Positions 12,721 to 24,812 of a DNA stretch of 64,000 bases are shown here, in pieces (the stretch's first letter is position 1; every line of letters begins with the position of its first letter). A program made the position numbers and the translations under genes. The notes beneath the pieces were generated by a model. That model was not told where the DNA came from. It saw nothing but the letters and a program-made list of their open reading frames with translations, and made no database searches. Source of the DNA: Apis mellifera (Eukaryota > Arthropoda > Insecta > Hymenoptera > Apidae); assembly GCF_003254395.2 (NCBI RefSeq), contig NC_037643.1:13596963-13660962 (forward strand). The letters are read 5' to 3'.

Positions 12721-12894
12721 AAATCATTTTAAATTAACATTCCGAATGAAAATGATTACAATCATAATTAAATGTCTGAAAGAAATGTAAAATTATTTTA
12801 TCCAAAAAAAAATATATATAAATATAACAATCCGTCTTGACGTAATCTCATTGAGAGAAAAACTTTCATCGCTCATAAGAGAATCGAATAATGC

Positions 12895-12925
<31 letters not shown>

Positions 12926-14210
12926 CGTGCGGATATAAAAGCATGGTCTGATGCATCGTGATCAGAAACCATGAAAAAAAATTACACCTCTTCCGAGAAA
13001 GAAGATGTATCCTAAATCTTGGAAATCTTGTTTGGATCGATCGATCGTATGCCTCGAATATATATTCGAATCCTCGGCGGAGGAATCGATTTTTTTCCAC
13101 GCGCAAAGCAATTTAACCGAGGCGATTCCGGACGTGGAACGGGCAATTATCGCGCTGCGTGCACGATCCGTCGGATTGAAGCAATGGTGCATCATCGACG
13201 TCGCGTTACAGTTATTTAAGTGGTGGACACGGGTTGCGATCGTTGCGCCCGATTTACACGGGTGTAAATTATCGACCGAGGCCGATACATTGTTGGCCGA
13301 CGCCTTGCCCCCTTTAATCCTCTCCGGCACCGAGCCATCCCGGCAACCGGATATTAATTCTTTTTTCTGCTTTTTCAATTTTCTCTTTTCTTCTCTTTTT
13401 TCGAACCATCGATTTCGAATGGAGCAAGGTATCTCTCCCCCTTTTTGGGGCAAATTATTATTAATATCTATGAAGGGTTTTTTTTTTTTTTTTTTTGCTT
13501 GTTCGAAGGAAGAAGGAAGGCGATGGAAGATTTAAAGTTGTCTCGAAGGAGTTAAAATTTTTTTTTTTTACGCCAATTGGAGATTGAAAAGTTTTAATTC
13601 CACGTTAAAGGATTAATGAGGCATGTTAATATAAGAGGGATAAGAAGGATGGGTTCATCATTGGAGGTTGGGGAAGCGGGTTTAGTGAATTTGGTTTGAC
13701 GAATTTCTTAATGAGCTTATTTGCATAATTTCGTACGAGCGGCAACGCGTAATAGGTATACTTACCGCTCGTGAGATGCGATATCGGTACTGGGAATTTC
13801 GGGAAGGGAAGGTGATGATTTTTTTTAAAGGGAGTATTAAAGAATTAAATTATTTTTAAATCGATTTTGTAAATTTAAGTCACGAATTTTCGCATTATCG
13901 CGTCATTTCTTAATTAACAGAACCCGAGTATATATACCTGATTGAAATTAAGGGCGTTCAAGTAATTGTAAGCTCATTTCCAAGAATTCGTTTTTCATAA
14001 TTTTACTTGTATTATTAATACATGGCAGATAATAAATTTTAAGGCTTGAGTTAGGGAAAAAATCGTGGATATACCATTATTTATGTGAATAAAAAAAAAT
14101 GGTAGTAAAGAATTTTCTTCCTAATTAAACGATCAAAAATCGAAGAAGATTCTCGATAGATATAAAAAACAAAATGCAACGAAATTATCTATATAAACCG
14201 TCTAATAACA
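12721..14210. other. Gene-free island with mixed composition
   Basis: The centre (about 13000-13370) is CpG-rich and open on both strands. A plus-strand frame of 176 codons at 13005-13535 and a minus-strand frame at 12962-13453 overlap it. Neither has a recognisable domain, and the plus frame ends in phenylalanine from a T-run near 13480. I treat both as chance openings in CpG-rich DNA. 13560-14210 is AT-rich unique sequence without visible features. Confidence 0.4.
12895..12926. repeat. (AAC)n microsatellite
   Basis: An uninterrupted run of about ten ACA/AAC triplets. Confidence 0.95.
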
Positions 14211-15930
14211 ATAGTCTCATCTTTCTCATTTATTGTCTCATTTCTTAAAAAAATTCTTCAAACTGAAAATTCTTTCTTACCTTTCGTATTTTTTGAAGAA
14301 AATTCAACATCTCAAATAATAATTCTCATCTCTCGCATTTCTTGAAAAAGTTTGCCATCTCAAACAATTCTCCAAAATTCTTTCTCATCTTTCATATTTT
14401 CTAAAAAAAATTCACCATTTCAAATAATTTTCACAAATTCTTTCTCATCTTTCATATTTTTTAAAAAAAATTCACCATCTTAAATAATCCTTCAAATCAA
14501 ACCAAAAATTCTTCCTCATCCTTTATATTTTCTGAAAATGTTCACTATCTCAAACAATTCTCCAAAATTCTTTCTCATCTTTCGTATTTTCTAAAAAAAA
14601 TTCACCATTTCAAACAATTCTCCAAAATTCTTTCTCATCTTTCATATTTTCTAAAAAAAAATTCACCATCTTAAATAATAATTCTCCAAACCAAAAATTC
14701 TTTTTCATCTTTCATATTTTCTAAAAAAAATTCACCATTTCAAATAATTTTCCAAAATTCTTTCTCATCTTTCATATTTTCTAAAAAAAAATTCATCATC
14801 TTAAATAATAATTCTCCAAACCAAAAATTCTTTTTCATCTTCGCTATTTTCTGAAAAAATTCACCATCTCAAACAATCCTCCAAACCAAAAATTCTTCCT
14901 CATCTTTCATATTTTCTGAAAAAAATTCACCACCTCAAATAATAATCCTCCAAACCAAAAATTCTTCCTCATCTTTCATATTTTCTGAAAATGTTCACTA
15001 TCTCAAACAATTCTCCAAAATTCTTTCTCATCTTTCATATTTTCTAAAAAAAATTCACCATCTTAAATAATAATTCTCCAAACCAAAAATTCTTCCTCAT
15101 CTTTCGTACTTTCTGAAAAAAATTCACCATCTCAAATAATAATTCTCATCTCTCACATTTCTTAAAAAAATTCATCATCTCAAACAAAAATTCTTCCTCA
15201 TTTTTCGTACTTTCTGAAAAAATTCACCATCTCAAATAATAATTCTCATCTTTCACATTTCTTGAAAAAATTCACCATCTCAAACAAAAATTCTCCAAAT
15301 CAAAAATTCTTTCTCATCTTCCCTATTCTCTGAAAAAATTCACCATCTCAAACAAAAATTCTCTAAACCAAAAATTCTTCCTCATCTTCCCTATTCTCTG
15401 AAAAAATTCACCATCTCAAATAATAATTCTCATCTCTCACATTTCTTGAAAAAATTCACCATCTCAAACAAAAATTCTCCAAATCAAAAATTCTTTCTCA
15501 TCTTCCCTATTCTCTGAAAAAATTCACCATCTCAAACAAAAATTCTCTAAACCAAAAATTCTTCCTCATCTTCCCTATTCTCTGAAAAAATTCACTATCT
15601 CAAATAATAATTCTCATCTCTTACATTTCTTGAAAAAATTCACCATCTCAAACAAAAATTCTCCAAATCAAAAATTCTTCCTCATTTTCCCTATTCTCTG
15701 AAAAAATTCATCATCTCAAACAATTCTCCAAACTAAAAATTCTTCCTCATCTTCCTTATTCTCTGAAAAAAATTCACCTCAAACAAAAATTCTCCAAACC
15801 AAAAATTCTCCCTCATCTTTCTCATCTTTCTGAAAAAATTCACCTCAAATAATATCGAAAGCGCCATTTTCCCAGAGAATTCTTTCTCTCGCATTTCCCC
15901 AAAACTTAACAATCTCAAATAATTCTCCAA
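14211..15930. repeat. Long tandem array, alternating 60 and 70 bp units
   Basis: About 1.7 kb of CTCATCTTTCATATTTTCTGAAAAAATTCACCATCTCAAA-type units (recognised by TTTCTCATCTTTCATATTTT and AAATTCACCATCT). Landmark starts such as 14381, 14441, 14511, 14571, 14631, 14702, 14761 and 14831 show steps near 60 and near 70, depending on whether an extra CCAAACCAAAAATT piece is present. Near-identical larger blocks occur at about 15230-15420 and 15420-15610. Roughly 25 units. Confidence 0.9.
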
Positions 15931-16720
15931 ACACGACCCACGCCTCCCTCACCAAAAATCGAATCGAATAAATCGAATCCCTCCACCGTGATCCATTCCC
16001 AGTCCCAGCTCCCCCCAAAAATACCTGACCAACCCACCCAATTCGCGATGAGCGGGCATAGTTAACCGGCAGTTGGCCGAGAATCGCGCCGAATTCGCGC
16101 GCATAAACGCGAATTGTTGGCGGTGCGGAGGATGTGGCGGAGGAGGAAGGAAGCGGCGTCTCGAATCGCCTCGAATTCCACGGAATTCCGTTTATTGTTA
16201 TTGTTGGGCGATCGATACCGATCGAGGGATCGGACGAGCGAGGAGACAGGTAAGGCGCGCAGTGGCGGAGAAGCCGTCGAAAATAGACGAGTTGGTGGCG
16301 CGTCTGGCCAACGTCCTCCTCGGTCGCTTCTTCCTCGCGCGATAAACACGCGCGCCACTCGAGAAAACGTGGCGCTATCGAGCCGCTCGCTTTGATCTCG
16401 CGTCTTCGGGACCGTTTTCGGCCGGTCTTCTATTTAGTTCAGTGGATCGGCTCCGTTTATAGATCTGCGATTCTGCGACTCGGCTCGAGTTAATTGAATT
16501 TAATTGAATCCAGATAATATATCGGAACGGATAGGTAGATTTTTTCAATTTCTAATTTCGATAGAGATATGTACAGGTGTTGATCGGTTATTTAAGGAGA
16601 TTTTTGTGAGGAATTTGGTGGCGTGGAAAAATGTGAGGAGATCAAGTCTGTTATGAAGTAAAGTGTAATTATGTTGAAACACGATACACGATTTAATATT
16701 TAAACGTTCGATTTGTAATA
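15931..16720. other. CpG-rich island with a strong donor-like site
   Basis: CpG-dense unique DNA, richest at 16050-16450. A consensus splice donor CAG|GTAAGG lies at about 16250 on the plus strand. A TTCAGTGG motif near 16437, similar to the arthropod initiator, follows a small inverted repeat GACCG...CGGTC near 16410. Open frames on both strands (for example 16073-16345 plus, 16062-16358 minus) are arginine-rich and unrecognised. A regulatory or 5' exon role is possible, not shown. Confidence 0.4.
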
Positions 16721-17870
16721 TCTTTGAAATATTCTTGATATTCTTTTTGAGCAGAAGAATTCCAGAATTTAGAAAGAATCGTGAAATTAAATAATTTTTG
16801 AAATTATAAACGTTCGAGTCTTGGAAATGATCGTATTCTTTTCAATTAATAGAAAAATTTACGAAAGAATTGTGACATTAAATAATTTTCATAAACGTTC
16901 GAAATGGAAGAAAACGAAATTGATTTTGAAAATGATCGTATTTTTTTCAATTAATAGAAAATCCTTTTCTAAAATTTATGAAAGAATCGTAAAATTAAAT
17001 AATTTTCAAAAATATAAACGTTCGAATCTTGGAAATGATCGTATTCTTTTCAATCAATAGAAAATCCAAAATTTAAGAATCGTGAAATTAAATAATTTTC
17101 ATAAACGTTCGAAATGGAAGAAAATGAAATTGATTTTGAAAATGATCATATTTTTTTCAATTAATAGAAAATCCTTTTCTAAAATTTATGAAAGAATCGT
17201 GAAATTAAATAATTTTCAAAAATATAAACGTTTGAATCGATAAAGGAAACAAAATGAAACTGATTTTGGAAATGATTGCATTCTTTTCAATTAACAGAAA
17301 ATCCAAAATTTATGAAAGAATCATGAAATTAAATAATTTTGAAAATTATAAATGTTCGAATCTTGGAAATGATTGTATTCCTTTCAACTAATAGAAAATT
17401 TACGAAAGAATCGTGAAATTAAATAATTTTGAAAATTATAAACGTTCGAATCTTCGAAATGATCGTATTTCCTTTCAACTATTAAAAAATCCAAAATTTA
17501 CCAAAGAATCATGAAATTAAATAATTTTCAAAATTATAAACGTTCGAATCTTGGAAATGATCATATTCCTTTCAACTAATAAAAAATCCAAAACTTACGA
17601 AAGAATCAAATGAAATTGAATAATGTTCGAAACTAATTTTACTAATCATCGTATTTTTTTCAACTAAAAAAAAGAAAAAAAACAATCTCCTTTCCAAAGA
17701 AAAATATTAATAAAACCAAACAATTTTCACAACCGTTCATACAAAAACAAGACAAAACTGAATCATTTCAATTTAAAAAATCCAAAACTTACGAAAGAAT
17801 CGACAACACTGGATGATTTCCAAATAATAAAATAATTTCCAAAAAAAAAAAATATACCTTACACAAACCT
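16721..17870. repeat. Tandem array, units about 95-120 bp
   Basis: Units carry GAAAGAATCGTGAAATTAAA, TAAACGTTCGAATCTTGGAA and ATGATCGTATTCTTTTCAA, with the first landmark near 16772, 16863, 16980, 17073 and 17190 and onward to about 17640. The last 200 bp is decayed. Two neighbouring units near 16900-17000 and 17110-17210 are almost the same, another local duplication. Confidence 0.85.
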
Positions 17871-18600
17871 TACATCGTTCGAACTTACGCAAACTCACTT
17901 CCCAAAATTCGAATCGTACAGGAAAGGAAACGAAACGGAATTCTGTAAGTCGTCGTTGCAAATTGCAACTCGGTCGACGAGACGAGTTATTATCCCATCG
18001 GGCAAACCCTCTCTCCTCCCTCCCTCCCTCCTTGCCTCCCCCGTATCCAGACGATCGAACTACTTCGAGGCTTGTCTCTCCGGTGTATCTCTTGCAACCC
18101 ACCCCCTCCTCCCCCTCCTCCTCCTCCTCCTCTACCATCACCGGTTGATGTTGGGGCGGTTTTCACCGGGGCGAGTTCGCTGTCTGCGGCCGGATGTTGC
18201 GTCAGTGATACAACCGGATGATACTTGGCGCCCCGGGGCCATTCCCAGTCTGTAAGTTAGCCACGTACAATTACCATACATCTAACTGGCTGCACAACTG
18301 GTGCCGTTACATTACGAACGTTTCGACGAACCGCTTGTTGTTGTTGTTGTTGCGCATATATATATACGGATGCGCCACCCGGTCGACGGATGGTTTAAAC
18401 TTCTCTGAGAAACTGGGGTGAGGAGGAGAGGGAGGAGAGAGTGTGGTTTTGACGAGCTTTGTCAGCCGAGGTAAGAAAAGGGGAGGGAATCGAAATTGGA
18501 TCCGAAAAGGGAAAAGGAGGTTTCGAGCGGTTCGGTTCTTTGGAACGAGTTTATATTTAGAAGGTTGGAAAGAATCGTACTTGCAAGTTTGATGATTCGA
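17871..18600. other. GC-rich island with a consensus splice donor
   Basis: GC-rich unique DNA containing CTCCCTCCCTCCCTCC near 18016, (CCT)n near 18105-18130, (TTG)n near 18337-18352 and TATATATATA near 18357. A strong donor-like site GAG|GTAAGA lies at about 18470 on the plus strand. The overlapping short open frames are proline/leucine-rich low-complexity readings of these repeats. Confidence 0.4.
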
Positions 18601-19220
18601 TAAAGTTTATGTAGCATGAAATAAACGTGGAAGTTGAGTAGTTTTCGCTCTCTCTTTGTATTTATATCTTCAAATTCGTGGGGTCTCTCGTGATTTTTTT
18701 GTTACTGAAGAATTTTTTTGTTAAGGAAGAAATGTTGGATAAGAGATTTATGTGTAATGTTTATGTGTAAGTAGCTTTTAAAAAAAATTGGTGTGTAAAA
18801 GAAGGATAGGATCCTTGGGTGTATTAAAATTTTTCGTACAATTTTTTATTGCTCTTTGAAGATCTTATGATTGATGACAGTGTTACTTTTTCTTGAGCAA
18901 CGTGTCTTACGAAATACTTACGACTTTATTTTAAAAAAATGGATAATAAATAGTAATAATTAAAAAACATTCAATCTTATACTTATACTTTCATCTTATA
19001 TTATATCATCTTATATTATATTAGATTATATCATCTTATACTTTCGTAGAAGAATGTAGAAGAAGAATATAATATATATATTATAGAAGAATATAGAATA
19101 TAGATGATAAAAATTTAAAACTAGCTTTCAAAATCAATTACGTACAAGGAATTTAATTTGAATTAATTCGAACGAATAATCGACAATTTTTCTAAAATCA
19201 ATTCAAAAAAAAAAAAAGAG
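18601..19220. other. AT-rich spacer
   Basis: AT-rich unique sequence. The stretch 18970-19110 is a scrambled CTTATATTATAT / AGAAGAATATA simple sequence. No gene signal is seen. Confidence 0.4.
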
Positions 19221-19730
19221 TGGTTCAAGGATAATCGTCACTTTGGTGACGAGATAAATTCGATTCCCAGGACAGGCGGCCCGTTGACTAGACTTGTTAT
19301 TAAGAGCGGGAAACTTCTCTTGGCGGGGAGAGAACGTCACGGGTTTGTCATAGAATAATACGAGAAAATGCCATTGTAAACGTCGCAGCGAGGCGCAGGC
19401 GGGCGTTGATCGATGGCCACCCGTCAGTTGGCACCACTTTTAATTAAACCGCCCTCGAGATTAGCCACCCTCTTCCCTCTCCTTCTTATCCTCTCCTTGG
19501 CCTTGCCTCCTCCTCCTCCTCCTCCTCCTCCTCCTTGCCTTGTAATTGTTTTAAATCTCGCCCCTAACGTCTACCCCTTGGGGTGGAATCCCCGAACAAA
19601 AAAAAAGAAGGAGGAAGGAAAAAACCGCAAAGTCATCAAGGGTGACGGATTCACACGAGCATGGCTGACATTTATAACCTCGTAAAAGGGTTACATCCTA
19701 CTCTCGAAACACTTTAAAATGAATTATCTC
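19221..19730. other. GC-rich island with a leader-like open frame
   Basis: An ATG-started frame of 90 codons on the plus strand (19413-19685) begins with a basic, then leucine-rich stretch (LFPLLLILSLAL) that would pass as a signal peptide. It then runs into a proline tract encoded by (CCT)n at 19507-19533 and a lysine-rich tail. The resemblance is most simply an effect of CTC/CCT repeats, and no homologue comes to mind. A strong coding claim is not justified. Confidence 0.3.
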
Positions 19731-21130
19731 TCTATCTCTCCTCGCTAATTCCTGGAGATTTTTCTTTCCCCCTTTTCTTCTTTTTATTTTTCTTCTTCTT
19801 GGTTGATTGAAGCATCGTTTCGGAGACGTGACATCCTTTCCTCGAATGATAAAGTATCGATGACGAACTTCGTTTGCATAATTTTCTTCCTACAAGATTT
19901 TTAAAATTAATCCAATAATAACAATTAAAGATCTCTTAAGAACTCGCTTCCTATTCTTTCTCACGAATATATTATTCTCTTCAGTCTAAAATATATTTTT
20001 CTATTCAATATCTCTCTTCACTAATTCCTGGAGATTTTTCTTTTTATTTTTTTTCTTGGTTTATTAAAGCATCGTTTCAGAGATGTGACAAATGAGAATA
20101 ATGAAGTATCGATGACAAACTTCGTTTGCATAATTTTCTTCCAACAAGATTTTTAAAATTAACAATTAAAAACCTCTTAAGGACTCTTATCCTTTCTTAC
20201 GAATATACTATTCTCTTCAAAAAGAAAGAAAGAAAGAAAGAGAAAGAAGAAGAAAATGTTATACTTTCCTCCACTATATACTTATACTTTGGGATTTGTC
20301 ATCGTCTCACGAGGCGATCGATCAAATTTCGGAAGGAAGCTTGCATAATTTTCTTCCAACAAGATTTTTAAAATTAATCCAATAACAACTAAAGACTTCT
20401 TAAGAACTCCTATCCTTTCTCACGAATATACTATTCTCTTCAAAAAAAAAAAGAAAGAAAGAGAAAGAAGAAGAAGAGGAAAATGCTATATAATGCTATA
20501 ATAATGCTATAATCTCGGGTCGAAATTTCGGAGGAGGAAGTCCAAGCTTGCATAATTTTCTTCCAACAAGATTTTTAAAATTAATCCAATAACAACAACC
20601 AAAGATCAGTTAAGTAATTAACTCATCTTCTATCCTTTCTCACGAATATATTATTCTCTTCAAAAAAAGAAAGAAAGAAAGAGAAAGAAGAAGAAGAAGA
20701 AAATGTTATATAATGCTATAATAATGCTATAATCTCGGGTCGAAATTTCGGAGGAGGAAGTTCAAGCTTGCATAATTTTCTTCCAACAAGATTTTTAAAA
20801 TTAATCCAATAACAACAATTAAAGAACTCATCTCCTATTCTTTCTCAGGAATATATTATTCTCTTCAAAAAAAGAAAGAAAAAAAGAGAAAGAAGAAGAA
20901 GAAGAAGAAAATGCTATAATAATGCTATAATCTCGGGTCGAAATTTCAGAGGAGGAAGTCCAAGCTTGCATAATTTTCTTCCAACAAGATTTTTAAAATT
21001 AATCCAATAACAACAACCAAAGATCAGTTAAGTAATTAACTCATCTTCTATTCTTTTTCACGAATATACTATTCTCTTAAAAAAGAAAGAAAGAAAGAAG
21101 AAAATGCTATACTTTTCTATTCCACTACGT
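19731..21130. repeat. Tandem array, about 200-250 bp units with GA tract
   Basis: CATAATTTTCTTCC(A/T)ACAAGA recurs near 19877, 20129, 20344, 20551, 20771 and 20969, giving six units of 198-252 bp. Each later unit has CTTTCTCACGAATATA, TTATTCTCTTCAAAAAA and a purine tract of GAAAGAAAGAAAGAG type. The middle units also share GCTATAATCTCGGGTCGAAA. The right-hand flank (21130-21220) carries a CpG-richer version of the same words (CTCGGGTCGAAATCTCGGAG). Confidence 0.85.
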
Positions 21131-21440
21131 TATACTTTGGAATTCGTCATCGTCTCACGAGGCGATCGATCAAATCTCGGGTCGAAATCTCGGAGGAGGA
21201 AGTCCAAGTTTCGTGACGGGGGCGTCGTCTTGGAATTCTAAATACGCCGGGGGAGGTTAAAGGATCGCCACCACAGTGCGTTCTCCAAAGATTCGAGGTA
21301 TTCGGAGGTATTCGGTCGGTATGTCGGTCCACCTCGACGACGACCTGTCACTCTGTCACTGTACGCCCAGAATACACTCCTCCTCTTCCCCTCAGGACAT
21401 TAATTGCAGGGGAGAAGAGTTCGTTAAACCTCGATTCGTG
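21131..21440. other. GC-richer spacer between two arrays
   Basis: About 300 bp of CpG-rich unique sequence. Its left part matches the array on the left and its right part leads into the 80 bp array, so it probably supplied starting sequence to at least the left one. No gene signal. Confidence 0.4.
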
Positions 21441-22265
21441 GACAGAGACGATAACGTGGAATGGGTTTTTCTTCGAGGAGAATCGAAGAAAGAGAGAAAA
21501 AACACTGTCTCCACACCTGTTATTCAAATCTCTTCAACGTTTTCTTCTTTCTCTTCTCGAGAAGAATCGACGAAAGAGAGAACATTGTCTCTACACCTAT
21601 TATTCAAATTTCTTCAATGTTTTCTTCTTTCTCTTCTCGAGGAGAATCGATGAAAAAGAAAGAACACTGTCTCCACACGTGTTATTCAAATCTCTTCAAT
21701 GCCTTCTTCTTTCTCTTCTCGAGGAGAATCGACGAAAGAGAGAACACTGTCTCCACACCTTTATTCGAATCTCTTCAACGCCTTCTTCTTTCTCTTCTCG
21801 AGGAGAGGGTTGGTTTTTCTTCGAGGAGAATCGACGAAAGAGAAAGAACACTGTCTCCACACCTGTTATTCAACCAGTTATTCAACAATAAAACAAGGTA
21901 CTTCTCAAAATCTCTTTCTTCTTTCTCTTCTCGAGGAGAGGGTTAGTTTTTCTTCGAGGAGAATCGACGAAAGAGAAAGAACACTGTCTCCACACCTGTT
22001 ATTCAACCAGTTATTCAACAATGAAATAAGGTACTCCTCGAAATCTCTTCAACGCCTTCTTCTTTCTCTTCTCGAGGAGAGGGTTGGTTTTTCTTCGAGA
22101 AGAATCGACGAAAGAGAAAGAACACTGTCTCCACACGTGTTATTCAAATCTCTTCAACGTCTTCTTCTTTCTCTTCTCGAGAAGAATCAACGAAAGAGAG
22201 AACATTGTCTCCACACTTGTTATTCAAATCTCTTCAACGCCTTCTTCTTTCTCTTCTCGAAGAGA
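21441..22265. repeat. 80 bp tandem array, CT-rich, open in several frames
   Basis: CACTGTCTCCACAC or CATTGTCTC recurs near 21503, 21583, 21665, 21745, 21849, 21982, 22123 and 22203. The basic step is 80-82 bp, with longer steps of 104, 133 and 141 where GGTTGGTTTTTCTTCGAGG or an ATTCAACCAGTTATTCAAC block is added. Because 80 is not a multiple of three and the unit lacks stops in more than one frame, several plus-strand frames of up to 207 codons remain open. They repeat RRIDERE-like and SFSSRGE-like words. This is a property of the repeat and not evidence of a gene. Confidence 0.9.
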
Positions 22266-22640
22266 GGGTTGGTGGAAGTGGAAGTGGAAGAGGAGACGAA
22301 TCGTGGTGGAAAAAAAAGTTGAAAAGTTTAAGGGACGAAATCTGCTCGTCGAGAAGACGAAGGAGGAAGGTGAAGGAGGAGGAAAGGGGAGGTGGAAAGG
22401 GGAGGAAGGAGGGTGAGTTGGAAGAAGATCATGGGACTTTGCGTGCGGGCCGGTCATCCCTCGTCCAGTTGGAGAATTTATGCTGGTTGTCCCTAGCAGC
22501 CCGTCCTAACTAGTCCGCTCGCTCACTTACTCACCGACCTAACCAACTTGGCGTGCTCTCTCGGGGAGAGGGGGCGGCAGCACCCTTGAAATATCGCCTC
22601 TCTGCCCCCTCACTCGATTTTATCGCTCTTGCTCGCCCAT
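22266..22640. other. Purine-rich then GC-rich spacer
   Basis: A purine-rich strand (GGAAGTGGAAGTGGAAGAGG, then AGGAGGAAAGGGGAGG) at 22266-22425 is followed by mixed GC-rich sequence. Open frames here are glutamate/lysine/glycine-rich by composition. No gene is called. Confidence 0.4.
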
Positions 22641-23700
22641 CCTCCCCTACTTTTCTATTTTTCCCTCCCTCCGTCTTCTCCTCTTCTTCTATTCTTGTAT
22701 TTCTCTATTCTTATTCGTCCATTAAAATGTTCAACCCCTCTATTTTTGTCCTCTGAACAGACACGTTTCTTCTTTCCCTTCTTCTCTCTTCTTTTTATAA
22801 TTTTAATAAAATCTCTGGTACTTTTGGTTATTGGTATTGTCTGCTATTCTCGATTTCGTTTTGGTTTTGATCTTTTTCTTTTCTTCTTCTATTCCTACGT
22901 GTCTATTAAAATGTTGATCTTTCCCTATATTTCTATTTTTCCCTCCCTTTAAAATGTTCTTCCCTTCTATTTTTGTCCTCTGAACCGACGTTTCTTCTTT
23001 CCTTTCTTCTCTCTTCTTTCCTCTTCTCTTCTTTTTAGAATTTTAATAAAATCTCTCTCTAATTTTAATAAAATCTCTTTAATAAAATCTACTTTTGGCT
23101 ACTATTGTCTGCTATTCTCGATTTCGTTTTGGTTTTGATCTTTTTCTTTTCTTCTTTTATTTCTTTGTGTCTATTAAAATATCGATCCTCCCCTATTTTT
23201 CTATTTTTCCTTATTTTTCCCTCCATCTTTTTCTCTTCCCTTATTCTTGTATTTCTCTATTCTTATTTCATTAAAATATTTCTTCCCTCTATTTTTGTCC
23301 TCTGAATTGACACGTTTCTTTTTTCTCTTCTTCTGTCGTATTTATTTGCTTTCTTCTTCTCTTCTTTTTATAATTTCAATAAAAATTTTTAACTATTATT
23401 CTCGATTCCATTTTGGTTTTGATCTTTTTCTTTTTTTTTATTCTTATGTGTCCATTAAAATGTCGATCCTCTCCTATTTTTCTTCTTCTTCTAACACTGT
23501 CTTCCTTTCTTCTTTCGTCTTCTTTTCTATCTCTATGGCTGTCGAGACGACTTGGTCCTCCTTTTTTATATTTTATTTTTCTTTTTAATATCCTTAATTT
23601 AAGCTTTGCCTTTCTTCCTCCTCATTCCTTTCCTCTTCTCCTTTATTCATTTATATTTCTAAAGCTTTCCTTCTCTTCTTCTCATTTTTCCATTGCCATT
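22641..23700. repeat. T-rich tandem array, units about 270-285 bp
   Basis: TTTTGGTTTTGATCTTTTTC recurs near 22858, 23127 and 23411. Each unit also has TATTTTTGTCCTCTGAA, GTGTCTATTAAAATGT and TATTTTTCTATTTTTCCCTC words. Three main units plus a decayed part to 23700. Plus-strand frames through it are long only because the unit is T-rich and encodes phenylalanine, serine and leucine. Confidence 0.8.
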
Positions 23701-24812
23701 TGATCATCGAGACGCGTTGAGAGCATCAAGGACACGATCACCACGACACTTGCAATACCAACGTAGAGAGGTTTTCACCAACCTCTATCTTTTTTTTTTT
23801 TTTTTTTTTTCTTCTTCTTTTTATTCAAGGGATCCAGCGTGGAGTGGACTCGAGATTAGCTTTCGAATTTAGTAGCCGAGGTACGATCAGTTGGGGGGGC
23901 TGGCCGATGTTTTTAACGTGATTGCCTCTTACGGGGGATGCTCAACCCTTAAGTTCGTGACTTTTAAGCTCGCCTTTTATCGCCGATCCCCCTCTTCTCC
24001 GGGACGAGATAATGAAACCGAACGAAACGTGTTCCATCCACGTTTACCGATTCTTCCCAGCGAAACAAGTAATACGTGTTTTTAACGTATTACTTCCCTA
24101 TATAATTTCAATCGACGAATAAATTATCCACGACATTTCTCGCAATTGAAGTTGATCTGAATGACGATTCCTCGTTCGAGGAAATCGAATCGAGAAGGGG
24201 ACGAGAAACAGGGAAAGCCAACACGGATTTATCCAACAAGAATTTACGATCGTCCCGAGAAGAAAAGAAGAAGATGCAAATCGAAAGACTTTCCAAACTC
24301 TATCTGAATAAAACCTATGGCTTTTCATACCTCCAACTTTTTATCCAACCTCTCCCTTCCTCGATAATCCTTAAATGCTTCGACTTATGCGTCTCTTCTT
24401 CATTTTCTAAAATTTTTAAAAATCATTTCCAAAAAGAAAAAGAAAAAGGAAGAATCGTTAAACGGAGTGTCTGATTTTTTCATAGAGAAGAAACGACGAG
24501 AAGGGGCGATAAGGAGGGGAAGAAGTGGCGAGAAGAAAAGAGTTACTAATGTCGGTCACGAACGCGGAATCTCTTCCAGCTGCCACCCGTCTTTCACGGA
24601 CGTGTCCGCCCGCCCGTGTGATCTTCGTCCCCGAAATTAATGGGATCGCATTTTTCTGCACGGGGCTAGGAGATAGTTACACGCCTCGAACGACGGATAG
24701 ATAACACGTGTGTGCAAGCTTTCACACGCTTTCTATCTCTACTGTATTCGCACGATACTCGATCAAAAATCTATATTTAAAGACATAAATTTGAGAAGAT
24801 CGGAACACTGCG
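23701..24812. other. Gene-free mixed spacer
   Basis: Contains a T21 tract near 23788, a GAG|GTACGA donor-like site near 23880, and an E-box-like ACACGTGTGTG near 24707. Open frames (for example 24098-24328 minus) are short and unrecognised. The right limit is the abrupt start of the second duplication copy. Confidence 0.4.

Noticed and set aside
13005..13535. 176-codon plus-strand frame
   Set aside because: CpG-rich DNA open on both strands, no known motif, and the tail is a phenylalanine run from poly-T.
14211..15930. Possible CRISPR-like array of short regular units
   Set aside because: Units are contiguous and degenerate, without fixed repeats and unique spacers, and the DNA is eukaryotic.
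19255..19290. Possible tRNA T-arm (TTCGATTCCC)
   Set aside because: No matching acceptor stem, D-arm or anticodon arm could be placed around it.
19413..19685. Frame with a signal-peptide-like start, possibly a secreted peptide
   Set aside because: The leucine and proline stretches derive from CTC and CCT repeats, and no cleavage-site context, cysteine pattern or mature peptide is visible.
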